From NCBI GenBank assembly GCA_003255025.1, contig QANY01006224.1:1054001-1118000 (forward strand): 64,000 nucleotides of DNA. The letters run 5' to 3'. The stretch's first letter is position 1. Every line of letters begins with the position of its first letter. Of the stretch, positions 46,318-58,390 are shown piece after piece. Under the pieces are notes generated by a model. That model saw nothing but the letters and a program-made list of their open reading frames with translations, had not been told where the DNA came from and made no database searches. Made by a program: the position numbers and the translations under genes. The DNA comes from Datisca glomerata (taxonomy: Eukaryota > Streptophyta > Magnoliopsida > Cucurbitales > Datiscaceae).

Positions 46318-49080
46318 TTAAAAAAATAGAGAATACTAGAATTAAAAATGTTCCACTTCACCAAAAGTATTCAAAAATAACACAATTATTTCAATTTGAA
46401 CACCAAAGATTCTCTTTATATTTTATCAATTTAATATAGATGCACTCATTATATACACACTTACAATGATCACATCCATGGACTAGGAGTCTCACATTGA
46501 TAAACTATACTATTTCATATAAAATATAAATAATTAATAACTAGATTCGATACTTATGAGGTTTACCTAACTCAACATGAAATAAAGACAAGTTTAATAT
46601 ATTAAAATAACATTAATATATCCACATGTCGGAGAATTGAAATTATGAGTCTTAGCTACCTAAACATAGCTAAAAGGATAAATTTATATATTAAAATAAA
46701 AATAAAAATCACATGGCCAATGTGGATACATGATAGACAAAGAAAGAGAGAGAAACAAAGTAGCATACATCTTTATGCATAATTTTAGCAAATGAAGCCT
46801 AATACTGAAATACTGTGAAAAATAGAGAAAGTGAGAGAGAGAAAGAGATAGAGAGACATAGCCACATATTACAGCTCAATTAAAAAAATGCAACCATTAA
46901 TCATTCATTCTCTCTATTAATCAAAAGTTTTACTGAAGCTTACCAGTGAAATGGTCGTCAAAGGAGATACTGATTAAATGTGAGGAAAAAATTGGAGCTG
47001 ATGGTGGAGGTTGAAGAAGATGGACGTGAGTTTGAAGAAGCTGGACGTGAGTTCGAAGAAGATACTGATTAAATGTGAAAATCTTGAAATATTTGAGCTA
47101 TAAAATTGGTTGAAAACACACCCAAAAAACTTCTATGCTGGAGTTTGAAGAAGATGGACGTGATTTTTTTTTCTAATAGAGAGTTAGTTACTAAGGGCAA
47201 AATAGTAGGTTTGATATAATTAAAAATGTTAAACTTAAATAATGTCATTTTTACATCTATATAAAATAAGTGTCATAGTTGCTAATTATTTATTAAAGAA
47301 GACAATTTACTCCAATTTCCGTCTAAAAAAATGTTATTTCTTAAAACACCTTCTAATTTCCCTTCTTATTAATACACCAGGTCTGTTTAGATTACAGGGC
47401 TATGTTAAAGGCCTAAGGTCCCTAAACCCAATACCAGCAACGTCTTTCCTTCAATTCTTCTGTTAATTTTCATATTTTGTGATTATTTTTTAGTACTTAG
47501 AAATTTAGGACATTTTATCGACTTTCATTTAATAAAAAATAATTGTGCAATTTTGACAGCAAATATATATATATCAACTAAAAGTAAACACCATGGAAGA
47601 TTCAATTTATATTGCAATGATTTCTGAGTGTGCCTCATAACAAGAGCATCCAAATGGAAGAAGAATTAAAAAAAAAGTCATAATCATTGGTGGCATAAAT
47701 GGAGAAGGAGACATGTATACTCAAGATAAGTTTGATAGTACTTTGTTTGAAAGAATTTAAATGTACTAGTTCATCCACATGTGCGCTGAGAAATAATGTT
47801 TAACTACTTTAGTAAATAATGATTTTTTATTAAAAAAAATTATGAATACTAGGATAACCTAATTAGTATAGTAGTTTTATGGTTAGTTATTAGTATAGAT
47901 TATCATTTTAATTTTATTTAACTGTAATATATATTTATCCAATTAAAACGTCATGTAAATTTATAACCATATATTTGTTTGGGAAAAACCTTGTCACAGT
48001 TAAAAAAAACTTTGTTAAGTAAAAAGGTTAATATGTATTATGACGTAAACTCATATGAATAAGAAATAAGACAAAAATAAAAATTAACAGATAAAATCTT
48101 GCTAATATTTTTACATATCATTTAGCAATTTAAATAAAAAATTTAATAAAATATATTTATTTGTAAATAAAATTAGAAAATGATATTTTGAATTTTATAA
48201 ATCTCACTCACCGAAACTTTTCAAAATAAGTTTTTATGTTAGAAGAACATAGGAGCACAGTTTAAGATACATTTTTTTAGTTTCATATTTTTAGTGTATT
48301 ATTTTTTTAATCTTTTATGATAAGTAAACTAAAAATATGTTTTGGTTTTTTTAATGATGGAATTTCCTAATATCTTTATTAATGAATGAATTCACTTAGA
48401 ATATTATCAAGTCTAGAAAATAAGATTCAAATTAAGAAGAAGAGAAATGTAAAAAGCCTAAAAGATACACACCACCATTATGAGAAAAAAAAAGAAGAAA
48501 AATTGACTAATAATAATGTACCATTAATGGACCCAAATGGTGATTTAAAAATTATAAAATAATGAGTGGATAAAATTATTTAAAAATGATTCTCATTATC
48601 ATCCAACTTTTAATATATTAAGGATCAACTCATTTTATATCTATTAATGAACGCAAGAGCTATCATATAAGTGGATATTACATTTCAAAAATCAATTTTC
48701 ATTCCACTACGTTTAAAAAGTTATTTTATATTCTGTTACATTAAAAGTCATTTTTAGTGAACACATTTTGATACATCTATGTTTGATGGACAAATAAAAA
48801 TACTGCACATGTGATTTTTAATCGCATTTTAGAATTAGTAAAAATGAGGATAGATAAAATTATCTAAAAAATTATCCCGTGCTTTTACCTTTTAATATAT
48901 TATAAGTTAAAAAATCACTCATTTAAATCACATTTATTTACTAGTGTTAATGTTTGAAACACATTGTTTTAGTATTTAAAAATACTTTGAAACACATATT
49001 AAAGTGTTCTCTAAAAATTCCCAAAATACAAATCACCGGGTCCCTTTTCAATGCTGGGTACTTTTTTTTCCAGCATTGAT
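46318..49080. other. AT-rich non-coding region
   Basis: No gene. At 46740-46870 there are GAGAGAAA-rich pieces, and at 46975-47165 the motif GAAGATGGACGTGA occurs three times, probably leader sequence of the transposase on minus. From 47300 on the DNA is extremely AT-rich with no domain. Confidence 0.45.
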
Positions 49081-51765
49081 GCTGGGATAATCCCATCCGT
49101 AGGATATGACTAGATTAATCCCAGCCATTAAATCATTTTTAATTTTATTTTCTTTAGAAATCGATAGAGTAAGTTGCCATCTCCTCCTTCATCTCTCCAC
49201 TTTCCCATTTCCTTTCTTCGACTACAACCAAAAGTTAGGGCACCCAAAATCAGCAAGCACAGTTTCTCCTCCAATCTCCACCGTGAACGATGAAAGCAAG
49301 CACGATTTCTTCTTCTTCTTCACCAAACTCAAGCTCTCTCTCTTCGTTGTGGAGCTCTGTCTCCACCGTCGTCCAGTCCATCGTCCACCTCTCTCTCTCT
49401 CTCTCTCCATCGCCCAACTCTTTCTGTCATCGAAGAGTTTTTGTGTCGTCTAGGGCACACGATTTTCAACCACTGGGATTTCCCTACTCTCGGCTCTTTC
49501 TGTCGAACGTAATTTCTCCTCCTCTCTTGATCTCTCATTCTTGTTGTGCACCCACTTCTTATATCCTTAACTGAAATCCATTTCTTTGTCACTGCTTCTG
49601 TTTATCTTTGTCAGTGCTTCTGTAAGAATGTAGAATGTTTATTATTTATAAACATTTGACTGTTTTGAATGTTTTATATTGGTTTATAGGGTTTTACTAT
49701 TAGACTGTTTGACATTCAATTAAATATTACTTGGAACGGTTTCTAGAGTTTTTTCCCAACTCTTCCCTACTGTCTTTGAGACTAGTGAATTTCCAGTGTT
49801 GTAATTTCTATTGATAAAAAGTTGAGCTCTGTCTTTTGTTAGTTTTGTCTAGAATTTGTGGGAGCAAAACCAATATATGACTTGTTTCTGGCAATGGTTG
49901 TTTCTAGGTATTTTATTCTTTCCTAGTGTTTATTTGTTTTTCTGGGTTTTATTTTTTTATTTGGTGACTGGTGAGGGAAGAAATGATCACATAGAAGTAG
50001 AGGAAGTCGAACCCTAAATAATTGATTTATGTTTTGTTAACTAAAGTTTGATGAAGATGATTTTTAATGTCTGTTGATTATGGTTGAAAGTGTTTAGACT
50101 AAACTAGTGTTCTTATCTTTTCTAAGTCTTGAGAATTTTGTGATTGTTCTTAGTGATCTAAAATTTAAATTTTTTGTTTGCTTTGGTTTTGATATGAGAT
50201 TTTATTCTTGATGAAGACGCTTTTTAATGTCTGTTGATTATGGTTGGTTTATAGGGTCTCACTTCTAGATTGTTCTTTTAAAAAATATAGTTGTACTCTG
50301 TAATTTATATAATTGTGGATTTGAAATGATTCACTTGTTTTTTGTACCACCTGATTTATGGACTTTATAAGATGATGAGTCGACTTTGTGTTGATTAGAT
50401 GTGAGTTATTTTTTAGTTAGATTAAAAGAAGATGATGAATCTGCTTTATGCTGATTAGATGTGAGTTGTTTTATAAGTTAGACTGAAAGAGTCTGCTTTA
50501 TGTTGATCAGTTATTATTAAGTTATATGTAAGTTATTTACAAGAAAGTTGATTCTTCTCTTTCACAATGTAAAATGATTGTCTGCTTTATGCTGAATTTT
50601 GTTTTGGATTTTGATTTCATTCAATTATAAAAGTTTCTCCTTACTTTTTTCAGGTGAAACCTCCTGATTATTGGTCATCAATAAGGAAGACTTGTCAGCA
50701 TTTGCAAAGTTGCTAGTCATTTACTTCTGAATTTTGAACTCGTATAAGAATTCCTTTCTCAATATCATTAGGGTTTTACTTAATAAAATAAAATTTGCTA
50801 TGTTTGTAGACTAGTTTCTCATGTTTTTCCTTTTCCATGTTTCTATACAGAATATTATAGTTGAAAGTAGATATTACTCGAGGTCAGTCTACTTTCATAG
50901 AAACAATATTATTTTTAGATATATGTTTGTTATTAGATGAATACATAATGTACATGTTATCATTTTCCTATAATACTATTGTACATGTTATTCTTTAAGC
51001 AATCAAATAAAAGGGAATGTCCTACTTTAGAGAGAACTACATGATCAACGTCATTTTTATATGATTATAGAGATTTTGACATTTATAGAGTTTTAACTAG
51101 CTTACCTACGTGGTGGAAATTTGCTAATATGATTCTTTTAACATGATAAATTGTAAGAAAACTTGGAGAAGAACATGTTGAAACTAAATCAACTAGGTTC
51201 CTTGCATTCTTTCAATTCTTTACACATCATGTCTATTGTCTATTAAGATTTTTTATATATGTCACTTCCAATTAATTCGCTATCTAAATAGTCATTACAT
51301 AAAACTGATTAATAACATAATAGGGGAAGATGTATACAAGAACATAACATTGGTATGCCATTTTAGCATTCTTACTAGATGATGTCAATCCATTATAAAT
51401 TAGTATCTGGGATAATCATGATAAGAAGACATAGTAACATATATTTCAGATGGCTAACACAAATGTCAACGTGAAGAAGGCACAAAAGGGTTTCTTTGTA
51501 TACTTGAAAGTAATTAATGAGATCATCAATTTAATGTTACATAGTTTCATATAAATAATTGTAATGTTAATGTGGTTGTTTAAAACTAAAACAGTGTGAA
51601 AAAATGTGCTAAAATGAGGACGACAAGTGAAAATATTAGTGGTCATGAAGTAAATATGTTTAAACAAACGTTACATTATAACATGGAATTGATAAATTTT
51701 GATTATAATTTAAGTGAGTTTGTGATATGCAAACACGAAAAGATCTAGCTTTATAGTGGAATAGT
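49081..51765. other. non-coding region with pyrimidine-rich segment and small repeats
   Basis: 49175-49410 is pyrimidine-rich and ends in a (CT)n run at about 49388-49408. An open frame at 49290-49574 is Ser/Leu-rich low complexity and I do not call it a gene. The text GATGAAGA.G.TTTTTAATG followed by TCTGTTGATTATGGTTG appears twice, near 50050 and 50210. A 60-bp tandem duplication lies at 50371-50515. Nothing else is recognised up to 51765. Confidence 0.45.
50371..50515. repeat. 60-bp tandem duplication
   Basis: GATGATGAGTCGACTTTGTG at 50371 recurs as GATGATGAATCTGCTTTATG at 50431. Each is followed by .TGATTAGATGTGAGTT. A partial third copy (TCTGCTTTATGTTGATCAG) ends near 50511. Confidence 0.88.
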
Positions 51766-54480
51766 ATGACGAAGGAAACAAAACTCAATTATTTGAACAA
51801 AAATGAAATTCATGCCATTGAAAGCGGAGCGAAACAACTAAGTCCTAGTCATCCCAGAAGGCGTGCCTTTAAACATAAGTTGCTCACAAGTTGTACACCC
51901 GAGAAATTTGTGGATCTTGTTGTAAATTTTGATGAGGGGAAGAGGAGTGCGGTCGTGGGGATGGGATTTGGAGGATTTTTGGAAATTAAATATCGCAAGC
52001 TGAAAAGGAACTTCTTGCAGCAGCTATTAGGTTGCTTCCATCCAGCCACTAGCACGTTGAATGCCCATGGGTAGACATTCAAAGTGATCGTAGATGATGT
52101 GACTTCTATACTAGGCATCTTTGACGGTGGCGAGGAGATAAAATTTGATGGTGATGTGAATGAGATAAAAGATCTAAAGATGAAGTGGGTGAACGCCAAG
52201 GTGATATTCTGGTGAACGCCTTGTTAAAATTCTTGATTGAGGAGTCTGACGGTGACTATTGGAGGTAAGCCTTGACACTGTACACCGTCGGGATTTTGTT
52301 ATGTCCTCGACCAAAATCAATTGTTAGTCATTCATGGTTGTACACTATGAAGTCACCCGCGACCATCCAACAGAATAATTTGGCATCTACTTGTTTTAAA
52401 GATTTTGTGGATGGTGTGGCGAGGTATCAAAACAACCACCACGATTACATTACCGGATGCTTGTTATCTATACATGTAATATATTTAGTATACATTAGTA
52501 TTACCTTCACTTTATAACATACGTATATCTGCTAATAAGTTAATTTCAATGCAACTTTTTTATCTTGAGAAGTTGGCATATACTGCCAACTATGTTGACT
52601 TGAACCAGCCTTCGCCGCTAAGGTGGAACGATAGGCCCGTTACAAAAATGATTTATTTTGTAAAATCAAGGGGAGGAGGAGCTTGGCCTAAAAGCTGTAC
52701 GGTAAGCGTTTTGTATTATGTAGATTGATACAATCACACAAGCCATTCCGGACGACCGTGAGCTTCGGGAGGACCACGAGCATAAGCTCGTTCGCGAGGA
52801 TGTTTGTGCAGATCTACCTGAAGAGCAAGCCATCGAGCTAGGTGTTTTAAGTGCACAAGTGATCGCTCTTCAGACAGAGTCCATCTCCAGGTGGGTGGTT
52901 CTTTAGGTGGAGTCCAACACCATGAGGGAGGAAATCTCACAATTAGTGGATGTGTAGAGAAAGATGATGGCCGTCCAAGAGCAGATGTGCACAACTTTGA
53001 CGAGTCTTTTGCCACGTGTCACCCCGATTGAAGGTAAAAAATTAGGAGGTTTTGATGAGGATATGAGTCCCTCTGGCAAAGACGAGCTGTCAGTCTCTTC
53101 ATCACCTTTATATAAAGGTGATAATGATGAAAGGTGCATCTAGCTAGATGCTTCAGACAATGCATTCACTGACCTTTTATTGGTCAGGAAACCAGGTATG
53201 ACTGGAACGTCTAGAGGACGTCGAAAGATATTATTCTGTTTATTCATATTTCATCTTATATATATACACACACACACACACACATATAACATGTATAATC
53301 TGACTATTAATCTAACACCTTACCTGGGGCTGTGTTTTGGTAGGGCAAACAAGTCTTGACCGAAAGTTAATTCCTGATGCAGTTGCGCAGCACTCGGGAG
53401 AGCAGATACGGTCCTCTACTCAATTCACCCTATTTGAAGGGTAAACCGACCACTTAACGCAACAAGAAGGTATTTAAAGTGGGTCTGTACACGTTGCATG
53501 ACCCATTAGAAGTGAAAGATGAGCGTTTAGTGCAGTATATTTTTGAGAAAATATTAGATTCTAGGTAATAGTCACACTAATCACAAAATTTGACACACCA
53601 TCAATGCCAAATTTTGATTAAGTTTGTCTTTTATTTGTCTTTTGCAATGAGATTCTCATTAGACATTCTGACCTTCATGCTAAATGGAGAGACCTAAAGA
53701 CTCTCAGTCTAGAAAATTGGCTTGGCTCAGACCTTTTAGACTTGTTTCTTGGAGGATCGTCGTACGTCGATGAGGAACCGATTCTGGTTTCATCCCATGT
53801 TCTTTGTTGTAAGGGTCTACTACTCAATATCATCCTTATTTTAGGTTTGTATGTACGTTGTGTATTATGTTTTCATTGTGCCACTGTAGAGTCAATGTAT
53901 TTCAAAAGTAGTAGAGCTTCCTAATTTTGTATAGAAACACAAGATCGTGGATAGATACATACCAACGCATGAGCTAGAAATGATGGTAAACTAATTATAT
54001 GTATATGTATTATGTAATCTAGATGTGTATTCTGGTACATGATGGTCGAGATCATTGGTTTATGACCAAGAACTCCATCATGGATGAGGAAGTCACTGTA
54101 TGTGACACCTTGCCAGATGGCTGACTTACGCGGGACATATCGAAAAGGTAAAAAAGATTGTATGTTCTAACCCCTCATCATGACTTGTAATTTGTCTGAT
54201 AGCATGTGTGATTTTGACGTTGATTACCTTTTTATAGTTTGTGAATGAAATTATAGTTAGAATGTATGGACTTGATATTTGGGCCTAAGCTCATAGATTT
54301 GTTGCTCTCGCCAACAACCTTCTCCCCAAGTGGTCATATAATCAAATGGGTAAGTTCACTGATCGCGAATTTGATTGGGCTTCCTTCACCCTTTAATGAT
54401 GCACTTATTATTATGTTTGCATGAGTGATTGTGGTGTGTAGGTCTTGAGATATATGGATGACATCAGGGAAGAACTTGTT
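51766..54480 (+). pseudogene. transposon-borne Ulp1-type cysteine protease (C48) gene, degenerate
   Basis: The N-terminal block reads CTPEKFVDLVVNFDEGKRSA, GMGFGGFLEIKYRKLKRNFL and HG (stop) TFKVIVDDVTSILGI, then LTLYTVGILLCPRPKSIVSH. This is the type of N-terminal region that precedes Ulp1 domains in many plant transposon genes. Middle exons include NQPSPLRWNDRPVTKMI, an acidic/coiled part (LREDHEHKLVREDVCADLPE, about 52765-52825) and FKVGLYTLHDPLEVKDERLV. The protease part keeps WLGSDLLDLFLGG near 53720-53760, the catalytic His in HDGRDHW (codon 54053-54055), Asp in VCDTLP (54104-54106) and Cys in SDCGV (54430-54432). The Trp codon after CGV is a stop (TAG at 54439-54441). GT-AG-like borders fit introns between blocks, but stops inside blocks show decay. 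Ulp1 enzymes cleave SUMO; the role in transposons is unclear. Confidence 0.75.
53261..53290. repeat. (TA)n(CA)n microsatellite
   Basis: TATATATA followed by about ten CA units inside a presumed intron of the Ulp1-like gene. Confidence 0.9.
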
Positions 54481-54559
54481 CGCGACTATCGTTCCCATGT
54501 AAATTGTCAGATATTGTTTACATTTTGTTAAACTTGAGAGCTTTGTTTTTTGTTTGTTA

Positions 54560-55065
54560 TAGTTTCAGGTTCTTTTAGTTCTGTAATTGGGAATTTTCTA
54601 ATTGTTTTGGATTTGCTCATTTGTCGTTGTCAATACTTGTTATTTGTTAGAGTTCCTTTAGTTATATAATTGGAATTTTTTATATTGTTCTAGACTTGCT
54701 CCTTTGCGGCTGTCTGTATTGAATTTGTTTAGGCATATGATAGTTTTGGTGAATATTCACGCCTTAGAGCATCTGATTTTCTATCTTGTTTTAGTTGGGA
54801 ACTTTAAGATGTAATTGAGATTTTTCTGATTGTTGTGGATTTGCTCATTTGTGGTTGTTATTATTGAATTTGTTGAGGTGTATGATAGTTTGGTGAATGT
54901 TCAATCCTTAAAGCTTTGTTTTCTGTTTTGTTTTAGTTTGGAGTTAGGGTTCTATTAGTTATGTAGTTAGGAATTTTCTGATTGATCTGGATTTGCTCGT
55001 TTATGACTATCGTTGTTGAGATTGTTGAAGTGTATGGTAGTTTGTTGAATATTGAGAATATTTTT
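54560..55065. repeat. degenerate ~75/150-bp tandem repeats
   Basis: The marker GGATTTGCTCATTTG occurs near 54611, 54686, 54838 and 54988 with changes, in steps of about 75, 152 and 150 bp. AATTGGGAATTTTCT and GAATTTGTTGAGGTGTATGA recur in the same order. The array follows the last coding block of the Ulp1-like gene. Confidence 0.8.
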
Positions 55066-55244
55066 ACAGGAGTATAAATCACATGATCTTCGATGTAATA
55101 TTTTGTTGAAAATCGTCAACAATCCTTGGAACATAGGAACTCATCTGTCTCGGAGACCTGACTACCACTGAAGACGAGTCCTACTTTAAAGCAAATGCTT
55201 GAGAATAGGAAAAAAAATGAAGGGATAGGTAATATTGTATTATA

Positions 55245-55513
55245 TTATTGTGTCTTATTTTTTATGTTCTTGTTCAAACACTCACCCATTTGTCATTTCT
55301 GAGAAATTCGGTGAGCTAGAGGTTATTGAAGAAGATAATAATGACGGTGCAATAAATTTTGAAGCAGATTCAAGAGGGATATTTTCGTAAACTTTAAAAT
55401 TTTTTGCCCCGTCGTTATTGTCTTCTTCAATAACTTCTAGCTCATTGAATTTTTCAGAAATGGCAAATGGATGAGTGTTTGAACTACAACATCAAAAAAT
55501 AAGACACAATAAA
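55245..55513. repeat. long near-perfect inverted repeat (hairpin) with ~120-bp arms
   Basis: The left arm, about 55245-55364, is matched by the complement of about 55390-55513 with few mismatches: ATTGTGTCTTATTTTTT, GTTCAAACACTCA.CCATTTG, CATTTCTGA.AAATTC, GAGCTAGA.GTTATTGAAGAAG and GACGG.GCAA.AAATTTT.AAG all pair in order. The loop is about 25 nt. The left arm also reads as an acidic peptide (ELEVIEEDNNDGAINFEADS). It lies between the convergent Ulp1-like and FAR1-like genes. A transcript across it would form long double-stranded RNA. Confidence 0.9.
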
Positions 55514-55589
55514 TAGGCCTGTCTTGGCCGAGTATCCCTCCAAGTAGACATTATTGTGTCATCTTTTGTATATGATTATTGTGTATAGT

Positions 55590-55840
55590 GAAGATAGATT
55601 TTTGTAAGTTATTGTGTACAAGGATGATAAACAGATTTTGTATCTTGTTGTGTACAAGGATGATAAATAGATTTTCTATATTATTATGTACAATTATAAA
55701 GAAAATATATTTTTGTAAGTTATCGTGTACAGTGATGATAAATAGATGTTGCAGAATTATTTTATACAGTTATAAATTAGCAGATTTTACAAAATTATTA
55801 TGTATTGTTATAAATAAGCAGGTTTATAAATATTCGTATA
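55590..55840. repeat. ~40-45-bp degenerate tandem repeats
   Basis: TTGTGTACAAGGATGATAAA followed by .AGATTTT recurs at about 55610, 55653, 55728 and later in weaker form. The open reading frame over it simply follows the repeats. Confidence 0.75.
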
Positions 55841-56039
55841 TTAACATTCTCAAAAAACTATGAAAGCAAGTTAATACCAAAATGTACATTTACTGTAGTG
55901 GGGGATACGAAAAATTATACCAGTATGGGATGTTTGTGTTGTACATATGTTACCCACCTTGTGCGTTGAATGGTGGTGGGTATGCAGATGGGTCGAATGG
56001 TTACGCACCTTGCACATTGAATATGTACGCACCTTGCAC

Positions 56040-57600
56040 ATTGAATAGGGACGCACCTTATTCGAAGATCCTTGTCGCATGTGCACCTTGCACGTTATAT
56101 GGTTCTGGATCATCATTATTATCGTTTGGCATCGTGGCATGCAGGTCACTCGATAACTCTAGACATGTTTGTTTGGTATGTTCAGTTTTCTTACAATGGC
56201 CACATCGACGGGTGGTTGCTCGTGCTTTACTCGAGCTAGCACATTGGCTGCCCTTCGTCTTCATGAATACCAGGTCTTCAATGAGACCTCTTTTAATCTC
56301 TACACCATCCTCATGCTTCACATCATGTTTGTTGGCGGCCTTCTCATTCTACAAGGTCTTATATTTTACACAAATCATCTCAACCACCACTTTGGCTCAA
56401 GCGACCATTTATTTGACTTTGACGTAAAGTGAGCAAGTCCTTTGGCAGCTAGTTGGATCGAATTATACTGAAGTAATACTGTCTCATCTGTATCTAGATG
56501 AGAATGGCTTGACCTGGTTGGTAGCATATTACTCTTCACAGTGATCCATCACCGATCTAGTATGCACGTGGTTGGGATATGTTGCATATGTCCTGCTTTC
56601 AAACTTGCCATAACTGCACTTGATCGTATCGAGTTTTTGGTCTCATGTCACTATGTTAGTCATTCGACACCTCAAACTTAATCAACGAATAATTTCAAGC
56701 CTCTTTATCATGTGTCAGAGCACAAACTATAAACGATGCTTCATCGATGATCTCCTTATGCACACGTTTGAACAGTTTTTATGTGAACACATTTGTTGTG
56801 TGTTGCTCTAACGCACACAAATTATTCTGAAGCACAGACGTTTCATTTGTCAACTTGAAATCGTCCAATCTCTCCTCGTGTCGAATATGTGCCACCTCCC
56901 GATTGAATTGTAGCATGAATTCAAATTGTTTTGATCGACGTTCAATGAATCAGTAGATATACGCATTCATACCTTTAGATCGTTGCGTCATTCTCATGAA
57001 AGAAAATAATTTTCCGTGTTAGAAGGCCTCTGCCCAACGTTCACGCTTCACATACATCCATTGTACCCATTTGTTTTGTCTGAGGTTGAATGGCTCTATC
57101 AAACGATCTCATTTCTCTTCGAACTCTCCTTCACTAAGTACGTCAAGCATGACTCTCTTGAATGCTTGTAGAAAATTTGAGTTATGCACGTTTGATTGGG
57201 CATTTTGTTCGAGATTCCATGCACAAAGCCGATGATCGCAATTAGGGAGGATCGTCTTGATTGATTTACGCATTGCCTTATCGCCATCTGTAATGACCGA
57301 TTGAGGCATATATTTTTTCTCACTTGGTGTCCTCTCTGCTCATATATTTTTTCTCCCGAATTCTTTCTTTTGAGCAAACCCATATCATAGCATAATTTAT
57401 CCCTCTATATTCTTGCGTTTATCATATTTCTGTACACTGAACCCAACATCAGCTGCGCATGTATAGTAGAAATGTTCAGCCTCTTGTACGTATAAAAATT
57501 TTCACCAATAACATCCTCATTTCGCAAGTTTGCTAATGTGGATGAACCCAGTCGCGTACTCGTCTCACCCCGGTTTATGGATACTTCTTGATGACTCATC
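56040..57600 (-). pseudogene. FAR1-like (MULE-derived) transposase remnant
   Basis: Reading minus: NLRNEDVIGENFYTYKRL (57530), then near 57310 MPQSVITDGDKAMRKSIKTI, LPNCDHRLCAWNLEQNAQSN and FEEK. This is the catalytic middle of FAR1/FHY3-family proteins: 'P..V.TD.D.AM..AI...FP...HR.C.WH...N'. Here the usual CxWH reads CAWN, and the catalytic-site Asp of TDGD is kept. Further on, scattered pieces (FNREVAHIRHEERLDDF near 56890, FIVCALTHDKEA near 56730) fit the family's helical part. The end carries a zinc knuckle CGHCKKTEHTKQTC near 56195 and an acidic tail. The N-terminal FAR1 DNA-binding region is absent. Frame changes separate the pieces, so this is a decayed transposon copy rather than a host FRS gene. 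It converges with the Ulp1-like gene. Confidence 0.72.
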
Positions 57601-57859
57601 TTTGAATAAGCTTAATCTTAAAAAAATTAAAGAAAACTAAACAAACATTACCTTTTTGTGTAGCCGATCACTTAGTTGGAGATAAAAATTGGATAATCCA
57701 AACAAAAAAAATGAAGCAGCAAGTGTATTTGAAGTTTAGGGCACTTGAAAATTAGAGAGAATGTGTTTAGTTGAGTGAATATATGATTTTTAAGGATGAT
57801 TTACGAAGAGTAATTACCCCTATTAATTGCACAACCACCAGACACCACCAACCAATAAA

Positions 57860-58390
57860 AAAAATCAAACTAGGCGATTAGGACCCAAATGCTACTTTGG
57901 TGGTCCTAATCGCCTACATGTCAGGTGGATCGCCTTTAATAACAGGCGTTTGGGGCCAACAGGTTGCGTTTGGGCCCTAAAATGCCATAATAATAGTCGT
58001 TTGTGGCCTAAACGCATGTGTGTCAGGCGTTTAGGGCATACTGGTGGCGTTTGGTCCCTAAACGCCATTATAACAGACGTTGGCCCATGTCCATCGACGC
58101 GGGCCAAAGGTCTTTATGTCAAGCGTTTGGGGCGCGACCATCAGGTCCCAAATGTCATTGTACAAGCGTTTAGGGCGTGACCATCAGGCCCCAAACGTCA
58201 TTCATGACTGGCCAATCACCTATCATGAATGGCGTTTAGTGCCTGCTGGTCGCGTTTAGGCCCTAACCGCCATTGCAACAAGTGTTTGGGGTGCGACCAT
58301 CAGTCCCCAAACGCCATTCATGACTGGCGAATCGCCTATCATGAATGGCGTTTGGGCCCTAAACGTCTTTGTGTCAAGGGTTTGGTCCCA
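57860..58390. repeat. array of GGCGTTTGGGGCC-type motifs in both orientations
   Basis: About 17-20 copies of GCGTTTGG/AGGGC or its complement GCCC(T/C)AAACGCC occur about every 20-45 bp, often as facing pairs that can form hairpins, e.g. around 57945-57982, 58053-58069 and 58316-58365. A longer repeated unit, CATTCATGACTGGC.AATC.CCTATCATGAATGGCG, occurs twice (58198 and 58314). It is GC-richer than its surroundings. Such arrays resemble subterminal regions of DNA transposons. A related set (GGCGATTAGG) is at 62580-62790. Confidence 0.8.

Larger units (their letters stand above)
35405..47300. mobile_element. MULE 'B': convergent DUF1985 and transposase genes, inverted relative to A
   Basis: A plus-strand DUF1985 gene (38.96-40.26 kb and short exons beyond) faces a minus-strand MULE transposase (46317-44018). 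A short candidate inverted repeat joins the two ends: ATAATTAATTAGCAACAATAG at about 35411-35431, against the complement of 47274-47295 (TAATAAATAATTAGCAACTATG). If correct, the element is about 11.9 kb and lies directly beside element A in the opposite orientation. The outer limits are uncertain. It includes a ~350-bp tandem array at 36.6-38.1 kb and two further duplications at 43.0-44.0 kb. Confidence 0.5.

Noticed and set aside
49290..49574. 94-codon Ser-rich frame that could pass for a transit peptide
   Set aside because: Low-complexity CT-rich DNA with no following exon of any recognisable family.
55579..55863. 94-codon frame with repeated CKLLCTRMINRF-like text
   Set aside because: The peptide repeats reflect the ~40-bp DNA repeats; no protein family fits.
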